Assembly: GCA_030067055.1 (NCBI GenBank)
Contig: JASJAL010000017.1
Span: 1-21,429, forward strand
Source of the DNA: Kiloniellales bacterium
GTDB taxonomy: Bacteria; Pseudomonadota; Alphaproteobacteria; Kiloniellales; JAKSBE01
Reading direction: 5' to 3'
DNA length: 21,429 nucleotides
The position numbers and the translations under genes are program-made. Of this stretch, positions 7,901 to 14,925 are shown piece by piece; position 1 is the first letter of the stretch; every line of letters starts with the position of its first letter. The notes beneath the pieces are model-generated. The model had not been told where the DNA came from. It worked only from the letters and a program-made list of their open reading frames with translations, and searched no databases.

Positions 7901-9310
7901 TCAGCGCGCCAGCACCACCAGCTCGACCGGATGCCCGACGCCTTCGACTGTCGCCGAGCCGCGCTCCGGCGCGGCACCCTTCGGGCTGAAGCCCTGGGCG
8001 AGGGCCGCCTTGTAGGCCCCGGCGTCGCAGACGCCGCGGACGCCCAGGGTCTTGTTGTGCTTCTCCAGCTTGGCCGAGAGGTTCACCGCGTCGCCGATCA
8101 CGGTGTATTCCAGACGGGTCTCGTCGCCCACCGCGCCGAAGAGGATACGCCCGGTCGCGACCGCGGCGTTGACCTCCGGACAGGGCTCGCCCCTGGTCTG
8201 GCAGTCGCGGCGCCAGGCGGCCGCGACCTCCAGCGCCTCGGTGCAGGCCCTCAGCGCGTCGGCCGCGTAAGTCTCCGAGGGCGCGCTGGCCCCGAAGGTT
8301 GCCATGATGCCGTCGCCCAGGAACTTGTCGATGCTGCCGCCGTGCTTCTGGATCACCGGTACCATCAGGGACTGGTACTGCGCCAGCAGGCCCATGACGC
8401 GGTCCGGCGGCAGGGTCTCGGCGAGCTTGGTAAAGCCGCGCAGGTCGAGGTTGAGGATCGCCGCCTCGCGGAGCTCACCGCTGCCCGCGGTAATCGCTTG
8501 ATCGGAACCCTTGATTCGCGCGGCAACCTCGGGGGCGAAGAAGCGGGAGAGGTCCTGGGCGGCCGTCTGCTCCGCGACCGCGCGCACCAGCAGGCCATAG
8601 GCGCGTTGCAGCGCCACCGCCAGGATCGCGGTGACCACCAGGATCGAGACGATCTTGTCGAACTCGGCGCCCAGCAGGATCGAGTTGGAAGTCAGGTAGT
8701 CGACATAGTTCTTGGTGATCATCGTGTCCGTCGGATCAACGTTGATCACGTAGAGGATTAAAGCGCCCCAGCCGGCGGCAGCCATCAGCCCGGCGAGCGC
8801 GACCCAACGGAAGTCGAAGCGCAGGGCCCTGAGGGCGATGAAGATGAAGACGTAGAGCATCGTCGGCGCCTTCAGATAGAAGGATGCCGGCTGGCAGTAC
8901 TTCAGGTGGAAGCTCCAGATCAGGACCATCAGCAAGGCGACGTCGAAGACGATCGACATGAAGAGGGACCAAGCCGGCAGGCGGGCCCGGCTGGCCCAGA
9001 TCAGGCGGACCACGGTCAGAAGCAGATAGATGCCGATCGCCCAAGGTTCCAAGGCGAACCCTGGCTCGATCGGAATGCTGAGCTCCAGCGGAAGCATGAG
9101 CTCCTGATCGAGGCAGGCCGAGTTGTCCCGCAACGTCCCGCTTCTCGGGTCGGGGGCGAGCAGGTAGAGGACAGCGAAGGTCAGGACGACGCCAAGCTGA
9201 AGCCAGCCGATCAGAACTTCGCTGCGGTCCTGGGACTCTTCGATTTCCCGGCGTACCCGCACGGGCAGGTCCGTCGCCGGTGCCTTTCGGCCGAGCAGCT
9301 TGTTCAACAT
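7901..9310 (-). CDS. Membrane-anchored class III adenylate/guanylate cyclase
   Basis: This 469-residue protein probably makes cAMP from ATP at the inner membrane. The N-terminal half has about six hydrophobic segments (near 34-52, 90-106, 113-132, 148-163, 168-189 and 215-238). A cyclase-transducing linker follows (LSRFFAPEVAARI, about 254-266), and the catalytic domain spans about 280-465. The metal aspartates are D289 (LDLRGFT) and D333 (FLGDGIMATFG). The substrate-specifying pair is K329 and T403 (EYTVIGDAVN), a class IIIb pattern. The transition-state Asn is N410. The usual Arg four residues later is Lys (K414, VNLSAKLE). No sensor domain of known type is recognised in the membrane half. 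The ATG is preceded by GGGGG. The gene stands alone, with intergenic gaps on both sides. Confidence 0.92.
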   Translation of the reverse strand: MLNKLLGRKAPATDLPVRVRREIEESQDRSEVLIGWLQLGVVLTFAVLYLLAPDPRSGTLRDNSACLDQELMLPLELSIPIEPGFALEPWAIGIYLLLTVVRLIWASRARLPAWSLFMSIVFDVALLMVLIWSFHLKYCQPASFYLKAPTMLYVFIFIALRALRFDFRWVALAGLMAAAGWGALILYVINVDPTDTMITKNYVDYLTSNSILLGAEFDKIVSILVVTAILAVALQRAYGLLVRAVAEQTAAQDLSRFFAPEVAARIKGSDQAITAGSGELREAAILNLDLRGFTKLAETLPPDRVMGLLAQYQSLMVPVIQKHGGSIDKFLGDGIMATFGASAPSETYAADALRACTEALEVAAAWRRDCQTRGEPCPEVNAAVATGRILFGAVGDETRLEYTVIGDAVNLSAKLEKHNKTLGVRGVCDAGAYKAALAQGFSPKGAAPERGSATVEGVGHPVELVVLAR

Positions 9311-9450
9311 TGTGCCCCCGGAGCTTTGCCGTTGATTGCTAAAGCGTGATTCACGGCTCAGTTTGACTCAACCTGATCCCAGCTTGATCTAGGCTTCCTA
9401 TTTAAGCTCTCCGGACGGGGGATTGCCCTCAGTTTCCCGTGAAGCACGCG
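9311..9450 (-). other. Intergenic region upstream of the cyclase gene
   Basis: These 140 bases separate the methyltransferase stop from the cyclase start, with both genes on the minus strand, so the cyclase promoter should lie here. An AT-richer patch (about 9395-9405) and an 11-base palindrome CGTGA-T-TCACG at 9345-9355 are visible. I could not assign a convincing -35/-10 pair or a strong terminator. Confidence 0.4.
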
Positions 9451-10320
9451 TTATCGCCGGCGCAGCCAGAGGCTCGATTCCCGGGCGACGGCCGAAAGCG
9501 GCAGCGAGTCGACGACGTGGCCGGTCAGACGACTGGCCAGCCGGGTCGCGACGTAGTGACTGGCGAAGACGACGTCCCAGCGATCGCTGTCCAGCAGCTG
9601 CATCGCCAGGAGCTGCTCGTTGTAGCCGCGCCAGGCCCAGTCCGCCGGATAGTCGTCGGGCAGGAAGATGTCGTGGACGTGCAGTAAGGCGCCGGCAGGC
9701 AAGTCGGGGATCAGGCGGCAGAACAGGACGTCGACGTCGCTGCCCGGCATGGCGATGTGGCTGGAATCGATGGACAGGACGTCACCGGACCGAAGCGCCG
9801 CGAAGACTCCGGGATCGGCCGCCTGCAGCGTGCTTTGGTGATGTTCGACGGCCAGTCCTTCCAACCGAGCCCTGGGCGCCGGGTCGATGGTCTGCAGACG
9901 GGTGTCCAAGCCGCCATCGGAAATCGCCCGCGCGAAGAAGCGTGTCGAATGGCCGGCACCGATCTCGACGATGAGGGCCGGGCGCAGGCGGCGGGTCAGG
10001 CAATACGCGGCCGCAGCGTCGAGCCTCGGGAACCAGTCCTGGGCCCAACGGGCGGGCCGGCCCTGGCCGCCCTGGGGCTCGGTCTCGATCGCCTTGAGGT
10101 CGTCGGCGAGCTCCTGGATCCAATCCAGCACCTCCTGGAGCCCGGGCGCCGAGGCGGCAAGTCGGGCTTCCGCCGCCGGATAGGGCAAGCGCTGATCCGG
10201 TGGTGTGACGGCGCCGGCATAGCGGTAGGGAATGAAGAAGCCGCGCGGCGCCAGGCCCAAGACGGTCTGGAGCCCGAAGCGAAGACGCCGGAAGGCCGCA
10301 CGCAGCGTCGGCTGGGTCAC
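9451..10320 (-). CDS. Class I SAM-dependent methyltransferase (Methyltransf_24-like)
   Basis: This is a 289-residue soluble methyltransferase. SAM motif I is LIVEIGAGHSTRFFARAI (about 117-134). It is followed by TIDPAPR, a GDVLSIDSSHI block (about 179-189) and HVHDIFLPDDYP near 214-225, then a YNEQLLAMQLL helix. This combination is typical of methyltransferases found near surface-glycan genes, but the acceptor here is unknown. The frame stays open far upstream, but that part lies antisense-free inside the MBL gene in another frame. The only sensible start is GTG at 10320, which overlaps the MBL stop as GTGA. An AAGGAAGGA sequence lies about 14 bases upstream, long for a ribosome site, so coupling to the upstream gene is likely. 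The start is therefore inferred, not proven. Confidence 0.88.
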   Translation of the reverse strand: MTQPTLRAAFRRLRFGLQTVLGLAPRGFFIPYRYAGAVTPPDQRLPYPAAEARLAASAPGLQEVLDWIQELADDLKAIETEPQGGQGRPARWAQDWFPRLDAAAAYCLTRRLRPALIVEIGAGHSTRFFARAISDGGLDTRLQTIDPAPRARLEGLAVEHHQSTLQAADPGVFAALRSGDVLSIDSSHIAMPGSDVDVLFCRLIPDLPAGALLHVHDIFLPDDYPADWAWRGYNEQLLAMQLLDSDRWDVVFASHYVATRLASRLTGHVVDSLPLSAVARESSLWLRRR

Positions 10321-11162
10321 GGATGCAGAACCAGTCCTTCCTTGGCCACGATGGTGCCCGGTCGGGCTGCCTCCGCCGCGGCGGCGATGCCGTCCATCAT
10401 CGCATCGTCGTGAGAAGGATCGTGGTGGAAGACGACCAGGCGCTCGACCCCGGCGGCGTCGCAGAGGCGGACCCCTTCCTGCCAGGTCGAATGGCCCCAG
10501 GTCTCGAACTTCGGGAATTCCTCGTCGGTATAGCTGCAGTCGTAGATCAGGATCTGCGCGCCTTGGATCAGCCCGAGAATGTTCTGGTCCAGCTTGCCGG
10601 GCACGTGTTCGGTGTCGGTCACGTAGCAGACCGAACGGCCGTTGTAGTCCAGGCGATAGCCGGTCGCACCGTTCGGATGGTTGAGCGCGGCGGTTCTCAG
10701 GCTGAGGTCCGGCCGGGGCGCGATCACTTCGCCGGCCTCGAAATCGTGGAACGTGACGTTGGCGCCGAAAATCGAGGTCGGGACCGGAAACAGCGGATCG
10801 GCCATGTACTTGTTTAGCACCTCGTGCAGCATGCGCTGCGGCAGCAGATGGCCGGCCCAGAGCCGCAGGCGGTTCCGCTGGTCGAAGAAGGGGGCGAAGA
10901 ACGGAATCCCGGTGATGTGATCGACGTGGGTGTGGGTCAGGAGGATGTCGGCTTCCAGCGGTGGGCCGCCGTTCAGGCTGTTGCCCAGCTCCCTGAGGCC
11001 GGTGCCAGCATCCAGGATCAGCAGATGCGGGCCACAACGCACCTCGATGCAGGAGGTGTTTCCGCCGTAGCGCGCGTAGTCCGGCCCGGGGCAGGCGATC
11101 GAGCCGCGTACGCCCCAGAAGCGGAGCAGAAAGTCATCGTCCAAGGGGCTGCCCTTCTTCAC
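10317..11162 (-). CDS. Metallo-beta-lactamase-fold hydrolase (FWGVRGS family)
   Basis: This 281-residue metal-dependent hydrolase opens with RFWGVRGSIACPGP and YGGNTSCIEV, the start of a well-populated MBL subfamily related to PhnP and phosphodiesterases. The metal motif is THTHVDH (H77, H79, D81, H82). Later metal or catalytic candidates are the His in LNHPNG, the Asp in TDTEH and the His pair in HHDPSHDD. No signal peptide or membrane segment is seen. It is coupled to the methyltransferase by a 4-base overlap. The start given is GTG. A TTG at 11144 has a better Shine-Dalgarno sequence (AAGAAGGG) at good spacing, and would remove only six residues ahead of the conserved core. The substrate is unknown. 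A cyclic nucleotide phosphodiester is one possibility, given the cyclase two genes away. Confidence 0.9.
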   Translation of the reverse strand: MKKGSPLDDDFLLRFWGVRGSIACPGPDYARYGGNTSCIEVRCGPHLLILDAGTGLRELGNSLNGGPPLEADILLTHTHVDHITGIPFFAPFFDQRNRLRLWAGHLLPQRMLHEVLNKYMADPLFPVPTSIFGANVTFHDFEAGEVIAPRPDLSLRTAALNHPNGATGYRLDYNGRSVCYVTDTEHVPGKLDQNILGLIQGAQILIYDCSYTDEEFPKFETWGHSTWQEGVRLCDAAGVERLVVFHHDPSHDDAMMDGIAAAAEAARPGTIVAKEGLVLHP

Positions 11163-11243
11163 TCCAAGTTATTGGCCGGCGGCACCCGCCCTAAAGGTGA
11201 CCCCTCGGCAGCATGACACGCCCGGTGAGAGGCGCAAGACCCA

Positions 11244-11249
11244 CTTATA
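11244..11249 (-). promoter_or_regulatory. Candidate -10 box for the MBL-methyltransferase operon
   Basis: On the minus strand TATAAG (5 of 6 matches to TATAAT) stands in an AT-rich island of an otherwise GC-rich gap, about 80 bases before the MBL start. The sequence 18 bases further up, TTCCAC, is a poor -35. The site is plausible but weakly supported. Confidence 0.35.
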
Positions 11250-11295
11250 CTCTTATGATGGACCCAAGTGGAACAGGGTACCCCGAAACTCGAAC

Positions 11296-11991
11296 TCAGG
11301 GGGCGAGGCGATAGCCGCCGGGCTCGGTGACCAGGATCGCGGCGTTCGACGGATCCCGCTCGATCTTCTGGCGCAAGCGATAGACATGGGTCTCCAAGGT
11401 GTGGGTCGTGACCGAGGCGTTGTAGCCCCAGACCTCGCCCAGCAACGTGTCGCGCCCGACCACCTTGTTCCCTGTCCGATAAAGGTATTTCAGGATCGCC
11501 GTTTCCTTCTCGGTCAGGCGGATCTTCTTCTTGGTCTCACCGTGGACCAGAAGCTTGGCACTGGGCCTGAAGGTGTAGGGCCCGATGGTGAAGACGGCAT
11601 CTTCGCTCTGTTCGTGCTGGCGCAGCTGGGCCCGCAAGCGGGCCAGAAGGACGCCGAGCTTGAAGGGCTTGGTGACGTAGTCGTTGGCGCCGGCGTCGAG
11701 GCCGAGGATGGTATCGGCATCGGACTCGGCGGCCGTCAGCATGATGATCGGCGACTTGACGCCATTGCGGCGCATCAGGCGGCAGACTTCCCGGCCGTCC
11801 ATGTCGGGAAGGCCGACGTCCAGCAGGATGGCGTCGAAATACTCCTGCTTGGCGATCTCCAGGCCATCGCCGCCGTTGCCGGCCTCGACGGTGGAGAACT
11901 CCTCGTGCAGGCGCAGCTGCTCGCTCAGGGATTGCCGAAGCGCCTCGTCGTCGTCGACGAGCAAGATCTTCTTGCCTGGTGTCGCGTTCAT
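11296..11991 (-). CDS. OmpR/PhoB-family response regulator, orphan
   Basis: This is a 231-residue two-component regulator. The receiver domain (about 7-120) has the acidic pocket DDD at 13-15, phosphoacceptor D58 (AILLDVGLPDMDG), T86 (MLTA) and K108 (VTKPF). The C-terminal winged helix (about 135-230) shows LTEKETAILKYL, the recognition region TTHTLETHVYRLRQKI and the closing hairpin EPGGYRL. The ATG at 11991 places the receiver normally. The frame is open further upstream, but those residues are not receiver-like. No histidine kinase gene lies within the window on either side, so its partner must be elsewhere. Target genes are unknown. Confidence 0.93.
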   Translation of the reverse strand: MNATPGKKILLVDDDEALRQSLSEQLRLHEEFSTVEAGNGGDGLEIAKQEYFDAILLDVGLPDMDGREVCRLMRRNGVKSPIIMLTAAESDADTILGLDAGANDYVTKPFKLGVLLARLRAQLRQHEQSEDAVFTIGPYTFRPSAKLLVHGETKKKIRLTEKETAILKYLYRTGNKVVGRDTLLGEVWGYNASVTTHTLETHVYRLRQKIERDPSNAAILVTEPGGYRLAP

Positions 11992-12076
11992 GGCCTGCCG
12001 ATCCGCATTCCCCTTGACCCGCGCCCTTCCGCGCCCTTCGGCGCCTGCGACTTCGATAACCAATTGACGACAACGA

Positions 12077-12096
12077 GGCCCGGTTGTCTCCGGGCC
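12077..12096 (-). terminator. Possible terminator after the alpha/beta hydrolase
   Basis: GGCCCGG (12077-12083) pairs perfectly with CCGGGCC (12090-12096) around a six-base loop. On the minus strand the stem is followed by TCGTTGTCGT, which is only moderately T-rich. It lies in the 167-base gap between the hydrolase stop and the response-regulator start, so it could end the hydrolase transcript or form part of the regulator leader. Confidence 0.35.
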
Positions 12097-12158
12097 CGGC
12101 TGGCGCCATCGCACCGCGCGGTCTTAACCGTGTCAGATATCACTCGCTGCTGAACGGT

Positions 12159-13049
12159 TCAAGGCGCCGGGCCCCTGGACTTGACAAGGCCTGCCGCCAG
12201 CGCGATGAGCCGCGCGGTCAGCGGATGCTCCGGCTCGAGCAGGAGATCGAGGATAGAGAAGTGGGTCTGGGCTTCGATCACCAGCTCTTCCAGCTCGGCC
12301 CCCTCGCCGCGCCAAGCGGCGGCGAATGCCTTTTGTTGACGCAGGAATTCATCGGTTTCCTCGCCGCCGACCGCGCAGACCACGGGCGCGCCCGGCGGCG
12401 GCGCGATCCGCAGCGGGCTCATCTCACGCACCGTCGCTGCGTCGATCTGCAGCACCGGCTGCTGGTAGCAGAGCCGCATCGGCTCGAGGTCGTAGATCCC
12501 GCTGATCGAGCCCGCCGCCGCCAGAGCCGGCTCTGCCAGGCCGAAGTCCGCCTGCCAGTCGGTCGCCAAGGCCATGGCCGCCAGGTGGCCGCCCGCGGAA
12601 TGGCCCAGGGCCAGAATGCGCCGCGGATCGATGCCCAGGGACGGCGCCTCGGCCTGCAGCCAGGCAAAGGCGCGGCGGACCTGCGCCACCATTTCGCCGA
12701 TCCTGGTCTCGGGCGCCAGGTCGTAGTTGAGCGAGGCATAGGCGATTCCCTGGTCCAGAAAGGCCGCACCGAGGTAGCTGAAATCCGACTTGTCCAGAGC
12801 CTGCCAGTAGCCGCCGTGGATGAAGGCGATCAGGGGCGCCGGGCCGCTGGCGGCCGGAAAGAGGTCGAGGCTCTGGCCGGCCGTCGGCCCGTAGCGGAGA
12901 TCTAGCCGGCCTGCCCTTTCGGCCCGGAACGCAGCGCTTTCCGCCGCCCACTTGGCGAAGTAGGCCTCGTGTTCCGGCCAGCGGGCGCGCAGATTGATCT
13001 GGGCGTCGAGCTGAGCTTGATCGTAGTCCAGGTAGACCCTATCAGACAT
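12159..13049 (-). CDS. Alpha/beta hydrolase, arylformamidase (kynurenine formamidase)-like
   Basis: This is a 296-residue serine hydrolase. It has the oxyanion motif HGGYWQALDKSDF (from about 78), as in arylformamidases, nucleophile S151 in GHSAGGH, a probable acid in GGEETDEF (about 228-235) and catalytic H263 (QTHFSIL). The N-terminal stretch YLDYDQAQLDAQINLRA is also characteristic of this group. No signal peptide is present. Arylformamidases convert N-formylkynurenine to kynurenine, but no other kynurenine-pathway gene is in the window, so the assignment is to fold and subfamily only. The ATG at 13049 has GAGG four to five bases upstream. Another ATG at 13088 lacks one. The gene is divergent from ribA across a 166-base gap. 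Confidence 0.88.
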   Translation of the reverse strand: MSDRVYLDYDQAQLDAQINLRARWPEHEAYFAKWAAESAAFRAERAGRLDLRYGPTAGQSLDLFPAASGPAPLIAFIHGGYWQALDKSDFSYLGAAFLDQGIAYASLNYDLAPETRIGEMVAQVRRAFAWLQAEAPSLGIDPRRILALGHSAGGHLAAMALATDWQADFGLAEPALAAAGSISGIYDLEPMRLCYQQPVLQIDAATVREMSPLRIAPPPGAPVVCAVGGEETDEFLRQQKAFAAAWRGEGAELEELVIEAQTHFSILDLLLEPEHPLTARLIALAAGLVKSRGPAP

Positions 13050-13215
13050 GGGTGCCTCGAAGGTGGGGTGCAGCGAAGATGGCGCCATTCTTAGCCGACG
13101 GACCGTGAGGGGAGCCGCCGGCGGGCATCGTGGGGCGGAGCGACGGCGGAGTCGGCCCCGACCGGAGTTGAAGGTGACACGGGGCGCCACATCTCGTAAA
13201 GTCGCAGGACCGGAG

Positions 13216-14352
13216 ATGCTGAAAACGCTGAAATCTGAGGCAGTTACGCCAGAACTCCCGCTGCGCAGGGTCGACCGTGCGATCGGCGAGCTTCGGCGCG
13301 GCCGGCCTCTGGTGCTGCTGGGCGCCGAGGGCCGGCACGCCCTGATCGCCTCCGCGGAACTGGCGACGCCCGCCGGGCTGGAAGAGCAGCGCCGCCTCGC
13401 CGGAAAGGAGCCCCGCCTTGCCCTGACCCGGCGCCGCGCCGCGGCCCTGGGCCTGGCCTCCGATACCGCGCCGGGCGGCAGCGTGCTCTGCCTGTCCACG
13501 CCCGGCACCTCGGCGAAGGCCCTGCGGGCGCTTGCCGATCCCATGCTGCCGGAGCCCATTGCGAGCGATACCCTCGGCGGGATCACGGCAGCCGCTGAGA
13601 CGGCCGATGAGCTCGCGGAAGCGGCGATCGAGCTGACCAAGCTCGCCCACCTTCTGCCGGCGGCCGCGATTTGCGAGATCGATCCGAAGGTCGAGGCGTC
13701 GCTGCCCGGCGAGATACTGCGGGTCCCGGCGGCCGCGGTCAGCGAATACCGGATCGCTTCCGCAGAGGCCCTGGACCGGGTGTCCGAGGCGCGGGTGCCG
13801 CTGTTCGACGCCGAGAACACCAGGATCATCACCTTTCGGCCGCGCAACGGCGGCTTCGAGCACCTGGCCATCGTCATCGGGACCCTCGCGCCGGATGCGC
13901 CGGCGCTGGTCCGCCTGCATTCCGAGTGCCTGACCGGCGACCTGCTGGGCAGCCTGCGCTGCGACTGCGGGGATCAGCTGCGCGGCGCCATCAAGACCAT
14001 CTCCGAGGCCGGCAGCGGCGTGCTCCTGTACCTGGCGCAGGAGGGCCGGGGCATCGGACTGGCGAACAAGCTGCGCGCCTATGGCCTGCAGGACCGCGGC
14101 GCCGACACCCTGGAGGCCAACGAGCAGCTCGGCTTCGACCCCGACGAGCGGGTCTTCGTCCCGGCGGCCAGCATCCTGCGGATGCTCGGCATCGCCCGGA
14201 TCCGCCTGCTGACCAACAACCCGGAGAAGGAGCGGGCCATGGCCCGCCTGGGGATCGAGGTCGCCGAACGGGTGCCGCTGGTGATCCCGGCCAACCCGCA
14301 CAACGCCGACTATCTGGACACCAAGGCGCGGCGCTTCGGCCACCAGTTCTGA
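13216..14352 (+). CDS. ribA: GTP cyclohydrolase II with degenerate RibB-like N-terminal domain
   Basis: This enzyme catalyses the first step of riboflavin synthesis, GTP to 2,5-diamino-6-ribosylamino-4-pyrimidinone phosphate. The C-terminal half (about 185-378) is a complete GCH II. It has the zinc cysteines C238, C249 and C251 (HSECLTGDLLGSLRCDCGDQ), YLAQEGRGIGL (about 272-282), the LEANEQLGF segment and LLTNNPEK. The N-terminal part (about 15-156) aligns by eye with DHBP synthase (RVDRAIGELRRGRPLVLL; later AEAAIELTKLAHLLPAAAICEI). However, it lacks the acidic DDEDRE metal site and the RPGH and GGHTE motifs, so it should not make DHBP. The ATG at 13216 has AGGA six bases upstream. The frame is open before it, but nothing conserved is encoded there. 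I see no FMN riboswitch in the 166-base leader. Confidence 0.94.
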   Translation: MLKTLKSEAVTPELPLRRVDRAIGELRRGRPLVLLGAEGRHALIASAELATPAGLEEQRRLAGKEPRLALTRRRAAALGLASDTAPGGSVLCLSTPGTSAKALRALADPMLPEPIASDTLGGITAAAETADELAEAAIELTKLAHLLPAAAICEIDPKVEASLPGEILRVPAAAVSEYRIASAEALDRVSEARVPLFDAENTRIITFRPRNGGFEHLAIVIGTLAPDAPALVRLHSECLTGDLLGSLRCDCGDQLRGAIKTISEAGSGVLLYLAQEGRGIGLANKLRAYGLQDRGADTLEANEQLGFDPDERVFVPAASILRMLGIARIRLLTNNPEKERAMARLGIEVAERVPLVIPANPHNADYLDTKARRFGHQF

Positions 14353-14380
14353 CGCCTTTGCGCCGGAAAAGCCGCACGCT

Positions 14381-14731
14381 CTAAGGGAGGATGTCGAGCA
14401 CGGCCTCCGGCGGCCGGCCGATCGCGGCACGCTCCCCGGCGATCACGATGGGCCGCTCGATCAGGATGGGGTTCTCGACCATGGCGCGGATCAGCTCGGC
14501 TTCGGCAAGCCCCGGTTCGGCCAGGCCGAGCTCCTTGTAGGGCGCCTCTTTGCGTCGCATCAGGTCACGTGCGCCGAGGCCCAGCAGGCCGAGGAGACGC
14601 TCCAGAGTGGCCACATCGGGCGGGGTTTCCAGATAGTGCACCACCTGAGGCGCCACGCCCCTGTCCTCGAGCAGAGCCAGGGTCTGGCGGGATTTGCTGC
14701 AACGAGGATTGTGATAGATCGTAACCGACAT
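14381..14731 (-). CDS. arsC: ArsC-family arsenate reductase (glutaredoxin-dependent type)
   Basis: This is a 116-residue thioredoxin-fold protein. The N-terminal motif IYHNPRCSKSRQTL places the catalytic cysteine at C11. The three arginines that bind arsenate in the E. coli plasmid enzyme have counterparts at R60, R93 and R106 (RPIVIAGERAAIGRPPE). This supports a true ArsC and argues against Spx or YffB. Such an enzyme would reduce arsenate to arsenite using glutathione and glutaredoxin. The ATG at 14731 has GGGAG seven bases upstream. A start nine codons earlier is possible but unsupported. No arsR, arsB or acr3 lies nearby, so this is probably a chromosomal housekeeping copy. It is convergent with ribA (28-base gap). 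Confidence 0.9.
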   Translation of the reverse strand: MSVTIYHNPRCSKSRQTLALLEDRGVAPQVVHYLETPPDVATLERLLGLLGLGARDLMRRKEAPYKELGLAEPGLAEAELIRAMVENPILIERPIVIAGERAAIGRPPEAVLDILP

Positions 14732-14925
14732 GCTCGCGCTCCCTGGGTGAAGCGCCAATCTATCCGAGCGTCCGGACGGCTTCCAGCCCGCAGGGCCGTG
14801 CCGCCCATCCCGCCCGGGACCGCCGGTCCGTTGCGGTCAAGCGACGGGCAATCCGCGCCATATATCTGTAGGACATCGACTTTTCTGGCGCCGTCTGCGC
14901 CCCCAACCAGGGTCGCAGGGCAGAT
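14732..14925 (-). other. Intergenic region between arsC and yggS
   Basis: These 194 bases lie between two minus-strand genes. They contain short GC-rich dyads, for example GGACC-GCC-GGTCC at 14817-14829, and one AT-rich patch around 14860-14890. No clear promoter, RNA or coding region is visible, and the open frames across it have no family resemblance. Confidence 0.35.

Noticed and set aside
9345..9355. CGTGATTCACG palindrome upstream of the cyclase as a CRP-type site
   Set aside because: CRP half-sites TGTGA/TCACA need a six-base spacer, and here it is one base. Kept only as an unexplained short palindrome.
12023..12046. Tandem GCGCCCTTC-like repeat upstream of the response regulator
   Set aside because: Only two imperfect copies in GC-rich DNA, so easily due to chance.
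11197..12153. A 318-residue plus-strand frame over the response regulator
   Set aside because: No recognisable domain. The minus-strand regulator has every conserved residue in place.
13050..13215. FMN riboswitch upstream of ribA
   Set aside because: The 166-base gap lacks the conserved RFN-element blocks and is shared with a divergent gene.
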